Shown piece by piece: positions 1 through 11,572 of a stretch of DNA of 64,000 nucleotides (positions within the stretch are counted from its first letter, which is position 1; every line of letters begins with the position of its first letter). The notes beneath the pieces are model-generated. The model was not told the DNA's origin. It saw only the letters and a list, made by a program, of their open reading frames with translations, and searched no databases. Source of the stretch: Rhyacichthys aspro (Eukaryota > Chordata > Actinopteri > Gobiiformes > Rhyacichthyidae); NCBI GenBank assembly GCA_036850595.1, contig CM072156.1, positions 16,006,326-16,070,325 on the forward strand, written 5' to 3'. A program made the position numbers and the translations under genes.

Positions 1-540
1 GTAAAACATATTTACATATCCCCTATTTATCAATCGAAGTTATATAAAACTTAAACCAATTAGAAATGTTGCCAACATTATCTTATTTCATGTGGGGAAA
101 AAAGAAATGTGTTTCTATTCGCTAACCTCCTTCAGAGACGTACGCGACGTGCCAAAGATCGTGAATGCACAAAGCTGTGACATTGATGAAACATGGCATT
201 TTTCTAAAACGTGTTTAGTCAGAACATAGCGCCAAATTATTTTAATTTAACTCTTTATCAGTGCATGATAGTATTTATTTTGCTTTTAGTTCACACAAAA
301 CAAGTGAAAGCACTAGCTCTAGATGCTACAAAATCTTTGCAGAGTGAGACATCTTAAGTACGTCTCATTAAAGAAACAGGACATGATTGTGCGCTCGCAG
401 TGCCATTCAATTATTTCCTGATACCAGATAGGCGATCTCTACCTTTCTGTTAATCAAGCTGTACTTGTGATCATTTTGAACAGCTCCATTCACCACGGTT
501 ATCGACTTTGTCAAATGTTTGTTTACTGCGATGGCAAATG
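1..540. other. Intergenic sequence upstream of bag4
   Basis: AT-rich sequence with no open frame or repeat that I can recognise. The proximal promoter and 5' untranslated exon of bag4 probably lie at the right edge (about 480-653), where the base composition becomes more GC-rich, but I see no clear TATA box. The window edge prevents saying which gene lies further left. Confidence 0.4.
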
Positions 541-653
541 AGAAGAGGGCAGCCGGGGACCACGTATAGCTGATGCATCATCACAAAAACCAGTCAAATC
601 TCAAATCTGGCTGGCCCTCGACTTGCAACTCGGAAAATAACTCTGATAACACG

Positions 654-2998
654 ATGGTAAGTGGCGGTATATGGTTTAGATAATTCTCGCCTATGTTGGC
701 ATGTCTTTTATTGTGTAAAATGTTTTAAAATGACTTGTATTTGTTCGGATAAATCGTGTTTCTTCGCTAGCTTACGCTCAGCAGCTCTGCTTGTAGCTGA
801 ACGGCTAATGGGCTGCTAGCTGACATTATGTAATAGTAACCACAACCACTAACCCGTGCAGTGTCCGAGGCTGTCACGTTACTCCTACCGAGAAACCAAC
901 CAAATAGGAAATTTGTTTAAAGCACCTCATACATATTTTAAACATTTGTAACTTGTCAAAGGTTTGCTTAGCCCACACAGTCCTAATAATTTAATAATGA
1001 CTACATACATACGATATAAAAATGACTGCATACACTCATCATGTGACTATATTTTTTGTTTACAGGATGCTCCTCAGTTTCCAGGTTATCCTCCTCACTA
1101 TTGGTATCCACAGTCTCATTCTACTGGGCATTATGCAAATACTTATCCCGCTGGGTCAGAAGTTCAGCCACAGTACAATGCACAGGTACTGCCCTATATG
1201 ACGTTACATAACCAGCCTTTCTAAAGATGGCTGGGTTAGACTAAGTCTCTTCACCTTTACTCTTAAACTCTTGTTGATATAATCTGTCCTGTCCTTCCTT
1301 TCGTTATCTCTTGTGTAGGTCATGCCTGGAGGTTATCCAAATGGCCACAGTGTCTACAGCACACCCCAGACCCAATATTCAAGTGGTTTTCACCCATCTA
1401 ATCCTTTCTACTGTGCTGATCCTCAAAGACCTGCCCCAGGTCCTTATCCTAACCAGGGCTGTCCTGCAGAGCAAAGCAGTGGGCCCTCTGGACAGCCACA
1501 TTCCCAGCACCATCATCACTATCCTGGACCACACTGTCAAGGGGTATTCCTGTGCATTCCTGTCATCTTGTGATTAATGAAGCCCACATAAACATGTAGA
1601 TTTGAGTTCCTTGTCATTTAAAAAACATTACTTGTCTCAGGGTCCAGGATATCCTCCAGGAGCTTACCCTCATTACAGTGAAGGTGGTCACCCAATGCCT
1701 CCAAACCCTCCATATCCTACTGGCCAGCCTGTTCATCCCAGCCCACCGCCTGAGGCTTGGACACACTCAGGTGCATATGCACCTCCACAACAGCAATGGC
1801 CTCCAGGGCAACAGCCTCCACAAAACCATTACGGAAATCCTGTTCGTCCACCACATCCCCCGGCATGGCCAGGGACTGGCACAGGTGCACCACCGCCATA
1901 CCAACCTAAGGTAAATACAGCTACAACTAATTCACTCAATTAATTGCATTCTCTCTTTAAAACAACACTATGTAACATTTGTGGTTTAAAACAGATCACC
2001 TCAAAATAATACATTTGAATTCAGTGTTTCCCACAGTAAATATGTTAGTGAAGCACCATAATAAGGTTAATTCATCCCATTTTTACAAAGCATATAATAC
2101 TTGTTATAGCCTTTATTGATTTGTATTCAAGGTGATGGGTGCTGGTTGCCAAATTACCTTAACTAAACACAAATATAAGTAAAGATGAATAATAGCCTCA
2201 AATTTTTTTTGATGGTTCCCAGACATGAAACTTTTCCTTTCCTTTTTTCTAGGAACATATCTCACACATTACTTAAGCTATGAACTGTGACTGTCCCATG
2301 TGCCTTTGCAGTAGGGCAGTTGCCTCAGAGTCCTGTAAATTCTATAGGCAATAATAATGATATTGCTTTAAAGTGGAGTGGATGAGACTTTGTTGTGTTT
2401 TACATTTGATCAAAGTATGCTAAATAGTATTTGTGTCACATAAAAGCATACATTTAATATATTGTTATGCCACCATTTTAATATTCTGTATAATGGTTAT
2501 ATTTTTAAATGATATATTAAACAAACTCAAATCTTTTTTAAGGACCACCAACGTGCACCACCAGTTGGACCAAAACCCAAGCTGACACCATCTCCGAATT
2601 CCTCCAGTGGAAAACCTGCAGAAATAAGTTCCCCTCCTCAGATGTACAACAAACCCAGTCAGAGTGAGTCTCCGGCCTCTGGCCCAGGCCAGACTCCAGC
2701 TCCAAGCCAGTCTCCTGCTCCCAGCCAGCAAACACCTCAGCCCCTGAGTGATAACCCCAGCCTAGCTAAGGTCCAGCAGGTCATGGCCAGAGTGCAGCTG
2801 CTTCAGGAGGATGTTGATGAGTTTGTTGGCAAAAAAACTGACAAAAGTTACAGATGTCTGGAGGAACTGCTGACCAAAGAGCTACTGGAGTTGGACTCTG
2901 TGGAGACTCAGGGACAGGAAAGTGTTCGGCAAGCTAGAAAGGAGGCTGTACAAAGAATCCAGGCTATTCTTGACCAGCTCGAGAGGAAAGCTTTCTGA
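654..2998 (+). CDS. bag4: BAG family molecular chaperone regulator 4 (SODD)
   Basis: Coding exons: 654-656, 1066-1185, 1319-1543, 1641-1910 and 2543-2998, all phase 0, giving 357 residues (human BAG4 is about 457). The first coding exon holds only the ATG, followed directly by the donor GTAAGT. Exon 2 then opens with DAPQFPGYPPHYW. Residues 1 to about 275 are low-complexity, rich in Pro, Gly, Tyr, Gln and His, as in BAG4. Residues from about 278 to the end form one BAG domain, with the highly conserved stretches EFVGKKTDK, LLTKELLELDSVET and QARKEAVQRIQAIL. BAG domains bind the Hsp70 ATPase domain and act as nucleotide-exchange cofactors. BAG4 is also known as silencer of death domains, which binds TNFR1/DR3 cytoplasmic tails. 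Function is inferred from family. The N-terminal region is shorter than in mammals, and an alternative upstream first exon cannot be excluded. Confidence 0.93.
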
Positions 2999-3775
2999 AC
3001 TGACCTTAAAACGGGTTGATAAAAAAGGGTTTAAACTTGTTGTTCAGAGATGTCTTATCTTTATCTTTCCCCACTATTCCACTTAAACAGGTGATTGTTA
3101 AGCTGGAAAAAGAGAGAATTAAGAAAACTTAAACCTTCCTTTAAGAGATAGTTTCAGATATACAGTGGGATAGCGTGCATAGGTAATATTATTGTCCCTG
3201 ACTCAGGCTTGGGGAGTGGAGGTGCTGACAACATGTCTCATCCTATTCTTTATGCCAAGCCTTTGCCAGCATAATGTAGGGCAGATGCAGAAATATGTAC
3301 CACACTGCAGCTGTTGGTTTTTAAACCTGTGATACAGGTTCAGATTGTCATCATTGTGTTGCCTCAGGATTGTAACACATACACTTCCTTTGGTATCACA
3401 ACTGTTTGCATGGACATCATCACTACATCCTGTTCCGTAGTTATTGACTTTGAGTCAAACTTGTAGCTGCCCATTAAGACCAGTTTTCATGTTCAGGTGC
3501 AAGACATTTCTGTCACTTATGCTCCCACTTTTGCATGCATTATAGTAGTGTCAAAAAGCACTGTTGAACTGAATAAGGCCATGCCATTTCCAGGATCATA
3601 AATGGCTCATGAGCATTGCTGGTTACCGAAAACCCCTAAGGATTGCTGTCCCAATTTTTTTAGATTGTACAGCTCTAGACCAGATGAGACCTCCAAAGAA
3701 TGCCGTCATTTACTGTAATCTCCAGTATGTAAAGAAAAGTAAAATTTAAACATAATAAACATAAGTCATTTTTCT
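2999..3775 (+). terminator. bag4: bag4 3' UTR with poly(A) signal
   Basis: About 0.75 kb follows the bag4 stop without any further exon. A canonical AATAAA lies at 3754-3759, which I take as the probable cleavage signal. The cleavage site itself is not visible from sequence. Confidence 0.5.
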
Positions 3776-4613
3776 TTATATAATAAAATACAGAATTTAA
3801 CATTTTATAGTTTTGTGTGAGGGAAAACACTGAGTTACTTTGGTACCCTTGGTGTATTACCCTAGACTGATCCACACCCGTCTCCTAATTATGTGAAGCC
3901 GGTATTTCAATCATTTAAAGAGTGCCATATTTCTTGGGATTCTATTAAATTAAAAAATGAATAAAAAACATCACAAGCTTTGCATGAATTGATTACATCA
4001 TGTGTTCATCTTCTTGTGTTGTTCAATTTCTTATTTTGTAGAGCACAACTGTACAGTTTAAGATGTATTGCATGTTTACAACACATGATGGAAATCTGCC
4101 TGAAGGGTATCAAAAAACAATAGAAGAGCGAAATAATTAAAAATTCAGTATATTTTTAATTTGTGCTTATTTTTTTTACTTCTTACATCACAAAACAATT
4201 GACAGTAAATTATATATTTTTTTATTTGTTCTGTTCATGGTAATGCATAAATAATACACAATTTATAACTGATGTATTTATATAATTTTAACTTTAATCT
4301 CTTGAAAGCAAATATAAATGTTCTTGCCAAGTGGAACATTCATGGGTCCCCACTCTCCACTGCATGTGGCAGGTCTTTAAATAGACCGCTATTTTGATTC
4401 AAAACCATAAACATGGCACCATGGGCTGCTTGGGGGAGATCAAATCAAGGGTCAAATGTCTGAAGTGCTTTCAGGACACCCACTGGTAAAGCCAGCAAAC
4501 CTGACTACACTGCATCGTACTATTTCCAAGGAGCCCAAACTGCTTAGAGCTTATTTTTTTATAACCCTCTTTTTGTTAAATACTTTAGTTGTGCTTGAAC
4601 CTGACCGGAAAAG
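3776..4613. other. Intergenic and 5' UTR region ahead of the phosphatase gene
   Basis: Very AT-rich to about 4310, then of more balanced composition. The transcription start of the downstream phosphatase probably lies between 4330 and 4613. A frame open across 4456-4686 overlaps the phosphatase start in another frame and looks like a shadow. I recognise no repeat here. Confidence 0.35.
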
Positions 4614-5757
4614 ATGTCGTATATTGCGAAACTCCCTGCGTCCTGGAAAGACACACCACCTCCGAGGAAAGTGGACATTGATCTGAGTTCCCCGGGTTTA
4701 GCAGTGCTCGAGCTGGAAAAACTTTTATTTACTGGCAAAGCCATAATTAGCCATGCAGATGAAGTGTGGCCCAGACTCTACATTGGTGACCAGTAAGTAG
4801 TGTTTTTTTGTATATAAATCCACAGTATAACAGTTTTTTTTCTACTACTATCTACTTTATCAAGTGTTTATGAGGAGATCGGACCCATGGTCACTCATGG
4901 TCACGGTTAGCAAATATTACTCAACTTAATGGACATTAACCCTTTGTACATTACATTTCAAATATTGTCTGACATTGATTGTGAAACATATTCACAAATA
5001 TTACTTCAATCGGATGTGTTCCACTTTGTAAGAAAATCTGATCATAAATCAGTTTAAAAGCAGGATGGGAAACTTGAGATGCCTTAAGACGGATTCCACA
5101 TCAGGAACTTGCATAAACTACAGCCTTGCTATGTGAAAGGTTTCTCCCTCATGGCTGCCAATAAAAAGCATGTCTCAGATGTCTAATGACTTAAATGTTT
5201 CACGGTCTTTTGTGGAAGCTACGTACTTGCTACGCTATCTAAAAAAATTGTTTTTTTTTAGACACAGTGCAGAAAACCGGGCAGATTTATCCATGCATCA
5301 AATCACTCATGTCCTGAATGCAGCCCACAGTAAACGCAGAGGCCAGCCACATATCTATGAGGGTCTGCAGGTCACTTATATGGGAATAGAGGCTCATGAC
5401 TCCTGTGATTTTGACATGAGCATCAACTTCCAGCCAGCAGCAGACTTTATTCACAGAGCTCTTGGCAGAGGAGGTGCAGCGTGTTTGATGCCACTTCATT
5501 TCAATTGTTACGAATGTGAAAGTTCTCAGTCTCTTATAAGTTATCCAATCTGTCTTTCAGGCAAAGTGCTGGTGCATTGCCATGTTGGAGTGAGTCGTTC
5601 TGCTACGCTGGTCCTTGCTTACTTGATGCTGAAGCAGAAGCTGACACTGGTGGAGGCTATATGTGCTGTTAAAGACAATCGCGGTGTTATCCCTAATCGA
5701 GGCTTTATCCGACAGCTTATCAAGCTTGATCAACAGCTTTTTGGACCACATCATTAA
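4614..5757 (+). CDS. dusp26: Dual-specificity phosphatase, DUSP26-like
   Basis: Three coding exons: 4614-4792, 5262-5473 and 5561-5757, giving 195 residues (human DUSP26 is 211). The N-terminus is lineage-specific. From HADEVWPRLYIGDQ onward the protein follows the atypical DUSP fold. The P-loop in exon 3 reads HCHVGVSRSAT, a Cys-x5-Arg signature with catalytic Cys near residue 137. The segment EAHDS upstream carries the candidate general-acid Asp. The stretches EAHDSxxFDMSI and AADFIHRAL favour DUSP26 over DUSP13 or DUSP29. DUSP26 dephosphorylates phospho-Tyr and phospho-Thr substrates, with MAP kinases and p53 reported; this is from family knowledge. Odd points: His directly follows the catalytic Cys where DUSP26 has Ala, and the last intron (5474-5560, 87 nt) is in frame and free of stops. 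The gene lies between bag4 and the serpin array. Confidence 0.82.
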
Positions 5758-5996
5758 AATATTTCATACATATTGTATATTTTTAAACAAAATATACAAC
5801 ATTTAGACCTTTGATGTATTTTTGTATTATGTGTTGGTTTGTATTGTTTTATTTATCTATGTATCTAGTTTGTCTTGTGTGTTTATGCACTATATTTGAC
5901 AAGGCAGATTCACTCTACTTTCCATCTACAATGTTATCTAAATGACTTGCCATGACCACATATACAGAGGCCATGCCAAGGCTGCTGTAAAATAAA
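5758..5996 (+). terminator. dusp26: dusp26-like 3' UTR and poly(A) signal
   Basis: Short AT-rich 3' end with AATAAA at 5991-5996. The signal sits only four bases before the CAAAGTTCA promoter motif of serpin unit 1 (6000-6008), so the phosphatase transcript end and the serpin promoter are nearly abutting. Confidence 0.55.
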
Positions 5997-6104
5997 CATC
6001 AAAGTTCAATGATTTTGATCATATTTAAGCCAGCAGATCTGTTTGTCCTTCCTGTGCTTTAGTGTCTGATTACTGAGACAGAAGTGCTGCCAAAAAAGCA
6101 TCAG
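5997..6104 (+). promoter_or_regulatory. serpina1: Serpin unit 1 promoter and 5' non-coding exon
   Basis: CAAAGTTCA at 6000-6008 resembles an HNF4-type nuclear-receptor site, and a TATA-like ATATTTAAG lies at 6021-6029. A non-coding first exon appears to end at 6104 just before GTAAGTG, and the coding exon begins at 6239 after a CATAG acceptor. The same motif order occurs before the other four units. Liver-type control is an inference from motif and family. Confidence 0.55.
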
Positions 6105-6244
6105 GTAAGTGTTCTTTTCCCAATACAAATAGATTTAAATTGACACTGAACAAACAACAACCTTTTCTGATTCTGATTATGGTAAATGGGTGAACCAAAT
6201 TAGACCTGTTCTTCATTTATTGTAATCTTGTGTCATAGTACACC

Positions 6245-7838
6245 ATGCGTGCAGCTATAGTTGTTTGGATTGTAACAGCAGTAGTCTGTATGGGAAAGCC
6301 ACATCACCATGAAGGTCATGGAAATTCAATGTCTAAAGACCAGGCAGACCAAGACACCACACAGGACAGCAGCATCAGCAGTGTCTCTCTGGTGAATTCA
6401 GCAAACAAAGAGTTTGCCTTCCGTCTATACACAAAGTTAGCATCACTCGCCGACTCACAGGACAAGAACATCTTCTTCTCACCGGTCAGTGTGTCTGTGG
6501 CCCTGGCAGCTCTGTCAGTGGGAGCACGAGGAGAAACCCATAAACAGCTCTTCAGTGGACTGGGTTTTAACAGCTCAGTTCTGACCCAGACAGAAGTGGA
6601 CCAGGCTTTCCGTGAGCTCCTGGACAACGCCAGAAACTCATCTCAAGACACCAGTCAAGGCACTGCTGTGTTTGTGGACAACAAGTTCAAGCCTCGGCCT
6701 GAATTTCTGGACACTCTGAAGCAGTCCTATTTTACAGATGGGTTCACTGTTGACTTCACCAAGAGCACAGAAAGTGCTGATACTATCAATAAATATGTGT
6801 CAGACAAGACCAGTGGGAAGATAGATAAGATGGTTGACAGCCTGGATGCAGCTACTGTCATGTATCTCATCAGCTACATTTACTTTAAAGGTAATTACTC
6901 TGTTTAGCATCATTTTGAACTTTGCCAGTTTGATACACTTGAATAAAACATGTTTCAAAAATGACTGGCTTTTATTACTTTCTATGTAACAGGAGCCTGG
7001 GCAGAGCCATTTGACCCTCAGTTAACCCGGGAAGAAATGTTTGAAGTAAATCAGAACACCAAGGTGAGTGGTGCAGTGTGCTTTAGACCTTATGGTACAA
7101 TTTCCACCTTTGATATTTCACGTTTAATTGTTTATAGGTTCCAGTCCAGATGATGAATAATGAGGACAGCTTTGATGTTTATTATGATGAAGGAGTTAAA
7201 ACATCAGTTTTGCACCTCCCCTTCACCAGCTCTAACTCCATGCTTCTATTGTTGCCAGAGGACATGGCAAAACTGGAGAAAGATATATGTGCAGCTCATG
7301 TCAGCAAATGGCTCAGAAGTGTCCAATCTCGGTTAGATAACAGTTCAGTTTGGTCATTTATGTAGAAATTAAAATCTGAACACACATTGTCTTTGAACCA
7401 ACACTGTCTTTTATAGGATATATGACATATTTATTCCAAAGTTTTCCGTCAAGACGTCCTACTCTCTAAATGATGTGTTGAGTGAAATGGGGATGACAGA
7501 CATGTTTGGCTCTAACGCAGATTTGAGTGGAATTGGGGATGGGAAGTTGGCAGTCTCAAAGGTAGGACCGTTCAAGTGTTACTGATCACACATGTCCTTT
7601 CAGTCTTGTGCTATTTCTCATCTGCTACATCTCTTTTCATCAGGTTGTACACAAAGCCACTCTAGATTTGAATGAGACAGGAGCCACTGCTGCAGCTGCC
7701 ACAGAGGTTGAAATTTATGATTTGTCCATCCTTAATGTCCCCGTCCTGAAGTTCAACCGTCCATTTATGGTTGTTATCACTGAACGCAACACACACGACA
7801 TCCTGTTTATGGGCAAGATCATCAACCCAAACATTTGA
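6245..7838 (+). CDS. serpina1: Alpha-1-antitrypsin-like serpin, array unit 1
   Basis: Coding exons: 6245-6890, 6993-7063, 7138-7331, 7417-7561 and 7644-7838, giving 416 residues, the usual length for secreted clade A serpins. A hydrophobic signal peptide (about residues 1-18) is followed by a His-rich stretch, KPHHHEGHG. The serpin core follows: FFSPVSVSVALAALSVGA near the start, NxS/T sites in GLGFNSSV and NARNSSQD, and the end motifs FNRPF and ILFMGKIINP. The hinge GATAAAAT is small-residue rich, as expected for an inhibitory serpin. Counting from the conserved P17 Glu, P1-P1' is Leu-Ser within VEIYDLSIL. The exon 4 donor is a weak CG/GTTAGA. The predicted role is a secreted, probably hepatic, inhibitor of serine proteases by the suicide-substrate mechanism. 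The target protease is not known. This unit differs from units 2 and 3 mainly in leader and reactive loop. Confidence 0.93.
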
Positions 7839-8412
7839 TGGAGAAAAGGCACAAACGACAAAAGACTAACAAAACTACATACTTTAGTCTCTCTGCGTTA
7901 TTTTTATTTTGCAAAAAATATTTTTTATTAATGTTTTATGATCAAATGTTACCACAGATAAAATATTGCAATATACAGCTATTAATAATATGTGATGTTT
8001 TCTGTCTGGCTGATTAAAGCTATATTTGTTTATGGCTCTATGACAAGTGCAACTGTGAAAGAATAATTATCAGATTGAAATGGCCAACTTTTTAGCAAAG
8101 ACCAAGAGTTCAATAATACAGAAACACATCTAAATGTTCTCTTTTTTATTTAAAACAATACCTACATACAATGAATAGAAGCCAAACAGTCTGGGGCTGA
8201 TATTTTCATTGATAAGAGGCCATGGTTTTGTTATAAAATGTAGTGCAACAATAAATGAGCAGCTCTGGATGTACAGGTAATCCTAATTCAGAGTACTTCA
8301 TGTTTTATGATGCAGAAATATCATATCTCTTTGTGGGCTGTTTGAAAGTAAAGAAAGAAACAACTTGACTTTTTACAATACATTCTGTGAGTCTGATGCA
8401 ACATGTAAAGCT
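7839..8412. other. Serpin unit 1 3' flank
   Basis: Contains ATTAAA at about 8014-8019 as a candidate poly(A) signal. The flank is repeated almost base for base after units 2 (from about 10500) and 3 (from about 13162), so it belongs to the duplicated block. No coding sequence is apparent. Confidence 0.5.
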
Positions 8413-8595
8413 TTTCAATTCAATTTATTTATAGTGCACCAAATCACAACAAAGTTCCAATGAGAGCAGCTCTGCACCATACGATTTAGTTTAGTTTTAG
8501 AGAGAAAACCCAACATCACGGTGGCAATAAAAACTGTCTTTGAACATACAGAGACCTGAGCAGACCCCAGGTCTTGGTGGACCGCTGTCTGCCTT
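8413..8595. repeat. Fish interspersed repeat fragment, copy A
   Basis: Begins TTCAATTCAATTTATTTATAG, continues through ACCAAATCACAACAAAG, and ends near CAGACCCCAGGTCTTGG and ACCGCTGTCTGCC. This pattern resembles a repeat common in percomorph genomes, recalled as a family without a database check. It lies directly upstream of the unit 2 promoter. Two sister copies at 11075-11255 and 13726-13905 arose by duplication of the whole serpin block, not by independent insertion, because their flanks match. Confidence 0.6.
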
Positions 8596-8673
8596 GAACA
8601 CCTGGCCTGGTATTGTAATCATTAAACACATCAAATACATCCAAATAAAATGTTTCAACAGAATAAACAAAAC

Positions 8674-8774
8674 CAAAGTTCATTTAATTCAACTGGATTT
8701 ATAAACAGCCCACCCCTTCTGGTCCTGCCTGTGTTTCACTGTCCATGGTTGTGGAGAAAAGCCACTGCTAAAGG
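8674..8774 (+). promoter_or_regulatory. serpina1: Serpin unit 2 promoter and 5' non-coding exon
   Basis: CAAAGTTCA at 8674-8682 and TATA-like TTTATAAA at 8698-8705. A non-coding exon ends at 8774 before GTAAGTGAGT. The coding exon starts at 8905, six bases before the ATG. Identical architecture to units 3 and 4. Confidence 0.6.
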
Positions 8775-8910
8775 GTAAGTGAGTAACTCAAATGTGTATT
8801 TATTAATTGATGGATATTTTTATGAAAGGAAGGACTTCACAGATTGCTTAGGTTACATATCTGCACAAAGCATTTAAATATATAATATGGTAAATTTGTC
8901 ATAGGTCACA

Positions 8911-10498
8911 ATGTTGAGAGCAGCTGTGGTTCTTTGGATATCAGTAGTGCTCTGTGTTGGACGAGCCGATCATCACGAAGATCATGGCATTGTTGGAGAT
9001 GAGGCAGACCAAGACACCACACAGGACAGCAGCATCAGCAGTGTCTCTCTGGTGAATTCAGCAAACAAAGAGTTTGCCTTCCGTCTATACACAAAGTTAG
9101 CATCACTAGCCGACTCACAGGACAAGAACATCTTCTTCTCACCGGTCAGTGTGTCTGTGGCCCTGGCAGCTCTGTCAGTGGGAGCACGAGGAGAAACCCA
9201 TAAACAGCTCTTCAGTGGACTGGGTTTTAACAGCTCAGTTCTGACCCAGACAGAAGTGGACCAGGCTTTCCGTGAGCTGCTGGACAACGCCAGAAACTCA
9301 TCTCAAGACACCAGTCAAGGCACTGCTGTGTTTGTGGACAACAAGTTCAAGCCTCGGCCTGAATTTCTGGACACTCTGAAGCAGTCCTATTTTACAGATG
9401 GGTTCACTGTTGACTTCACCAAGAGCACAGAAAGTGCTGATACTATCAATAAATATGTGTCAGACAAGACCAGTGGGAAGATAGATAAGATGGTTGACAG
9501 CCTGGATGCAGATACCATTATGTATCTCATCAGCTACATTTACTTTAAAGGTAATTACTCTTTTTAGCATCATTTTGAACTTTGCCAGTTTGATACACTT
9601 GAATAAAACATGTATCAAAAATGACCGGCTTTTATTACTTTCTATGTAACAGGAGCCTGGGCAGAGCCATTTGACCCTCAGTTAACCCGGGAAGAAATGT
9701 TTGAAGTAAATCAGAACACCAAGGTGAGTGGTGCAGTGTGCTTTAGACCTTATGGTACAATTTCCACCTTTGATATTTCACGTTTAATTGTTTATAGGTT
9801 CCAGTCCAGATGATGAATAATGAGGACAGCTTTGATGTTTATTATGATGAAGGAGTTAAAACATCAGTTTTGCACCTCCCCTTCACCAGCTCTAACTCCA
9901 TGCTTCTATTGTTGCCAGAGGACATGGCAAAACTGGAGAAAGATATATGTGCAGCTCATGTCAGCAAATGGCTCAGAAGTGTCCAATCTCGGTTAGATAA
10001 CAGTTCAGTTTGGTCATTTATGTAGAAATTAAAATCTGAACACACATTGTCTTTGAACCAACACTGTCTTTTATAGGATATATGACATATTTATTCCAAA
10101 GTTTTCCGTCAAGACGTCCTACTCTCTAAATGATGTGTTGAGTGAAATGGGGATGACAGACATGTTTGGCTCTAACGCAGATTTGAGTGGAATTGGGGAT
10201 GGGAAGTTGGCAGTCTCAAAGGTAGGACCGTTCAAGTGTTACTGATCACACATGTCCTTTCAGTCTTGTGCTATTTCTCATCTGCTACATCTCTTTTCAT
10301 CAGGTTGTACACAAAGCCACTCTAGATTTGAATGAGACAGGAGCCACTGCTGCAGCTGCCACAGGGGTTGAAATTCTTGCTATGGCAATTCTTAATGTCC
10401 CCGTCCTGAAGTTCAACCGTCCATTTATGGTTGTTATCACTGAACGCAACACACACGACATCCTGTTTATGGGCAAGATCATCAACCCAAACATTTGA
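8911..10498 (+). CDS. serpina1: Alpha-1-antitrypsin-like serpin, array unit 2
   Basis: Coding exons: 8911-9550, 9653-9723, 9798-9991, 10077-10221 and 10304-10498, giving 414 residues. The leader differs from unit 1: after the signal peptide it reads GRADHHEDHGIVGDEADQDT, still His- and acid-rich. The core is nearly identical to units 1 and 3, and introns 2-5 match unit 1 almost base for base. The loop reads GVEILAMAIL after the GATAAAAT hinge, placing Met-Ala at P1-P1'. Met at P1 is the residue used by human alpha-1-antitrypsin against neutrophil elastase, so elastase-like specificity is plausible but inferred. P7 is Gly here and Glu in units 1 and 3. The exon 4 donor is the same weak GTTAGA. 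Confidence 0.93.
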
Positions 10499-11074
10499 TG
10501 GAGAAAAGGCACAAACGACAAAAGACATATAAAACTACATACTTTTGTCTCTCTGCGTTATTTTAATTTTGAAGTAAAATTATTTTTTATTAATGTTTTA
10601 TGATCAAATGTTACCACAGATAAAATATTGCAATATACAGCTATAAATAATATGTGATGTGTTCTATCTGGCTGATTACTGCTATATTTGTTTATGGCTC
10701 TATGACAAGTGCAACTGTGAAAGAATAATTATCAGATTGAAATGGCCAACTTTTTGGCAAAGACCAAGAGTTCAATAATACAGAAACACATCTAAATGTT
10801 CTCTTTTTTATTTAAAACAATACCTACATACAATGAACAGATGCCAAACAGTCTGGGGCTGATATTTTCATTGATAAGAGGCCATGGTTTTGTTATAAAA
10901 TGTAGTGCAACAATAAATGAGCAGCTCTGGATGTACAGCTAATCCTAATTCAGAGTACTTCATGTTTTATGATGCAGAAATATTATATCTCTTTGTGGGC
11001 TGTTTGAAAGTAAAGAAAGAAACAACTTGACTTTTTACAATACATTCTGTGAGTCTGATGCAACATGTAAAGCT

Positions 11075-11255
11075 TTTCAATTCAATTTATTTATAGTGCA
11101 CCAAATCACAACAAAGTTCCAATGAGAGCAGCTCTGCACCATACGATTTAGTTTAGTTTTAGAGAGAAAACCCAACATCACGGTGGCAATAAAAATTGCC
11201 TTTGAACATACAGAGACCTGAGCAGACCCCAGGTCTTGGTGGACCGCTGTCTGCC
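11075..11255. repeat. Fish interspersed repeat fragment, copy B
   Basis: Almost identical to the element at 8413-8595, in the same position relative to the next serpin promoter. Part of the duplicated block. Confidence 0.6.
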
Positions 11256-11335
11256 TTGAACACCTGGCCTGGTATTGTAATCATTAAACACATCAAATAC
11301 ATCCAAATAAAATGTTTCAACAGAATAAACAAAAC

Positions 11336-11436
11336 CAAAGTTCATTTAATTCTACTGGATTTATAAACAGCCCACCCCTTCTGGTCCTGCCTGTGTTTCA
11401 CTGTCCATGGTTGTGGAGAAAAGCCACTGCTAAAGG
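11336..11436 (+). promoter_or_regulatory. serpina1: Serpin unit 3 promoter and 5' non-coding exon
   Basis: CAAAGTTCA at 11336-11344 and TTTATAAA at 11360-11367, followed by the 5' non-coding exon that ends before GTAAGTGAGT. Confidence 0.6.
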
Positions 11437-11572
11437 GTAAGTGAGTAACTCAAATGTGTATTTATTAATTGATGGATATTTTTATGAAAGGAAGGACTTC
11501 ACAGATTGCTTAGTTTACATATCTGCACAAAGCATTTAAATATATAATATGGTAAATTTGTCATAGGTCACA

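Noticed and set aside
4456..4686. Open frame overlapping the phosphatase start
   Set aside because: It uses a different frame from the conserved HADEVWPRLYIGDQ exon and resembles no known protein.
6316..6627. Antisense open frame of about 100 codons, repeated in all five serpin exon 2 copies
   Set aside because: It is the mirror of a conserved coding exon with biased codon use. Its conservation follows from the sense exon, and it has no splice context or known domain.
7835..8017. Open frame after the serpin unit 1 stop
   Set aside because: AT-rich 3' UTR sequence, broken by indels in units 2 and 3.
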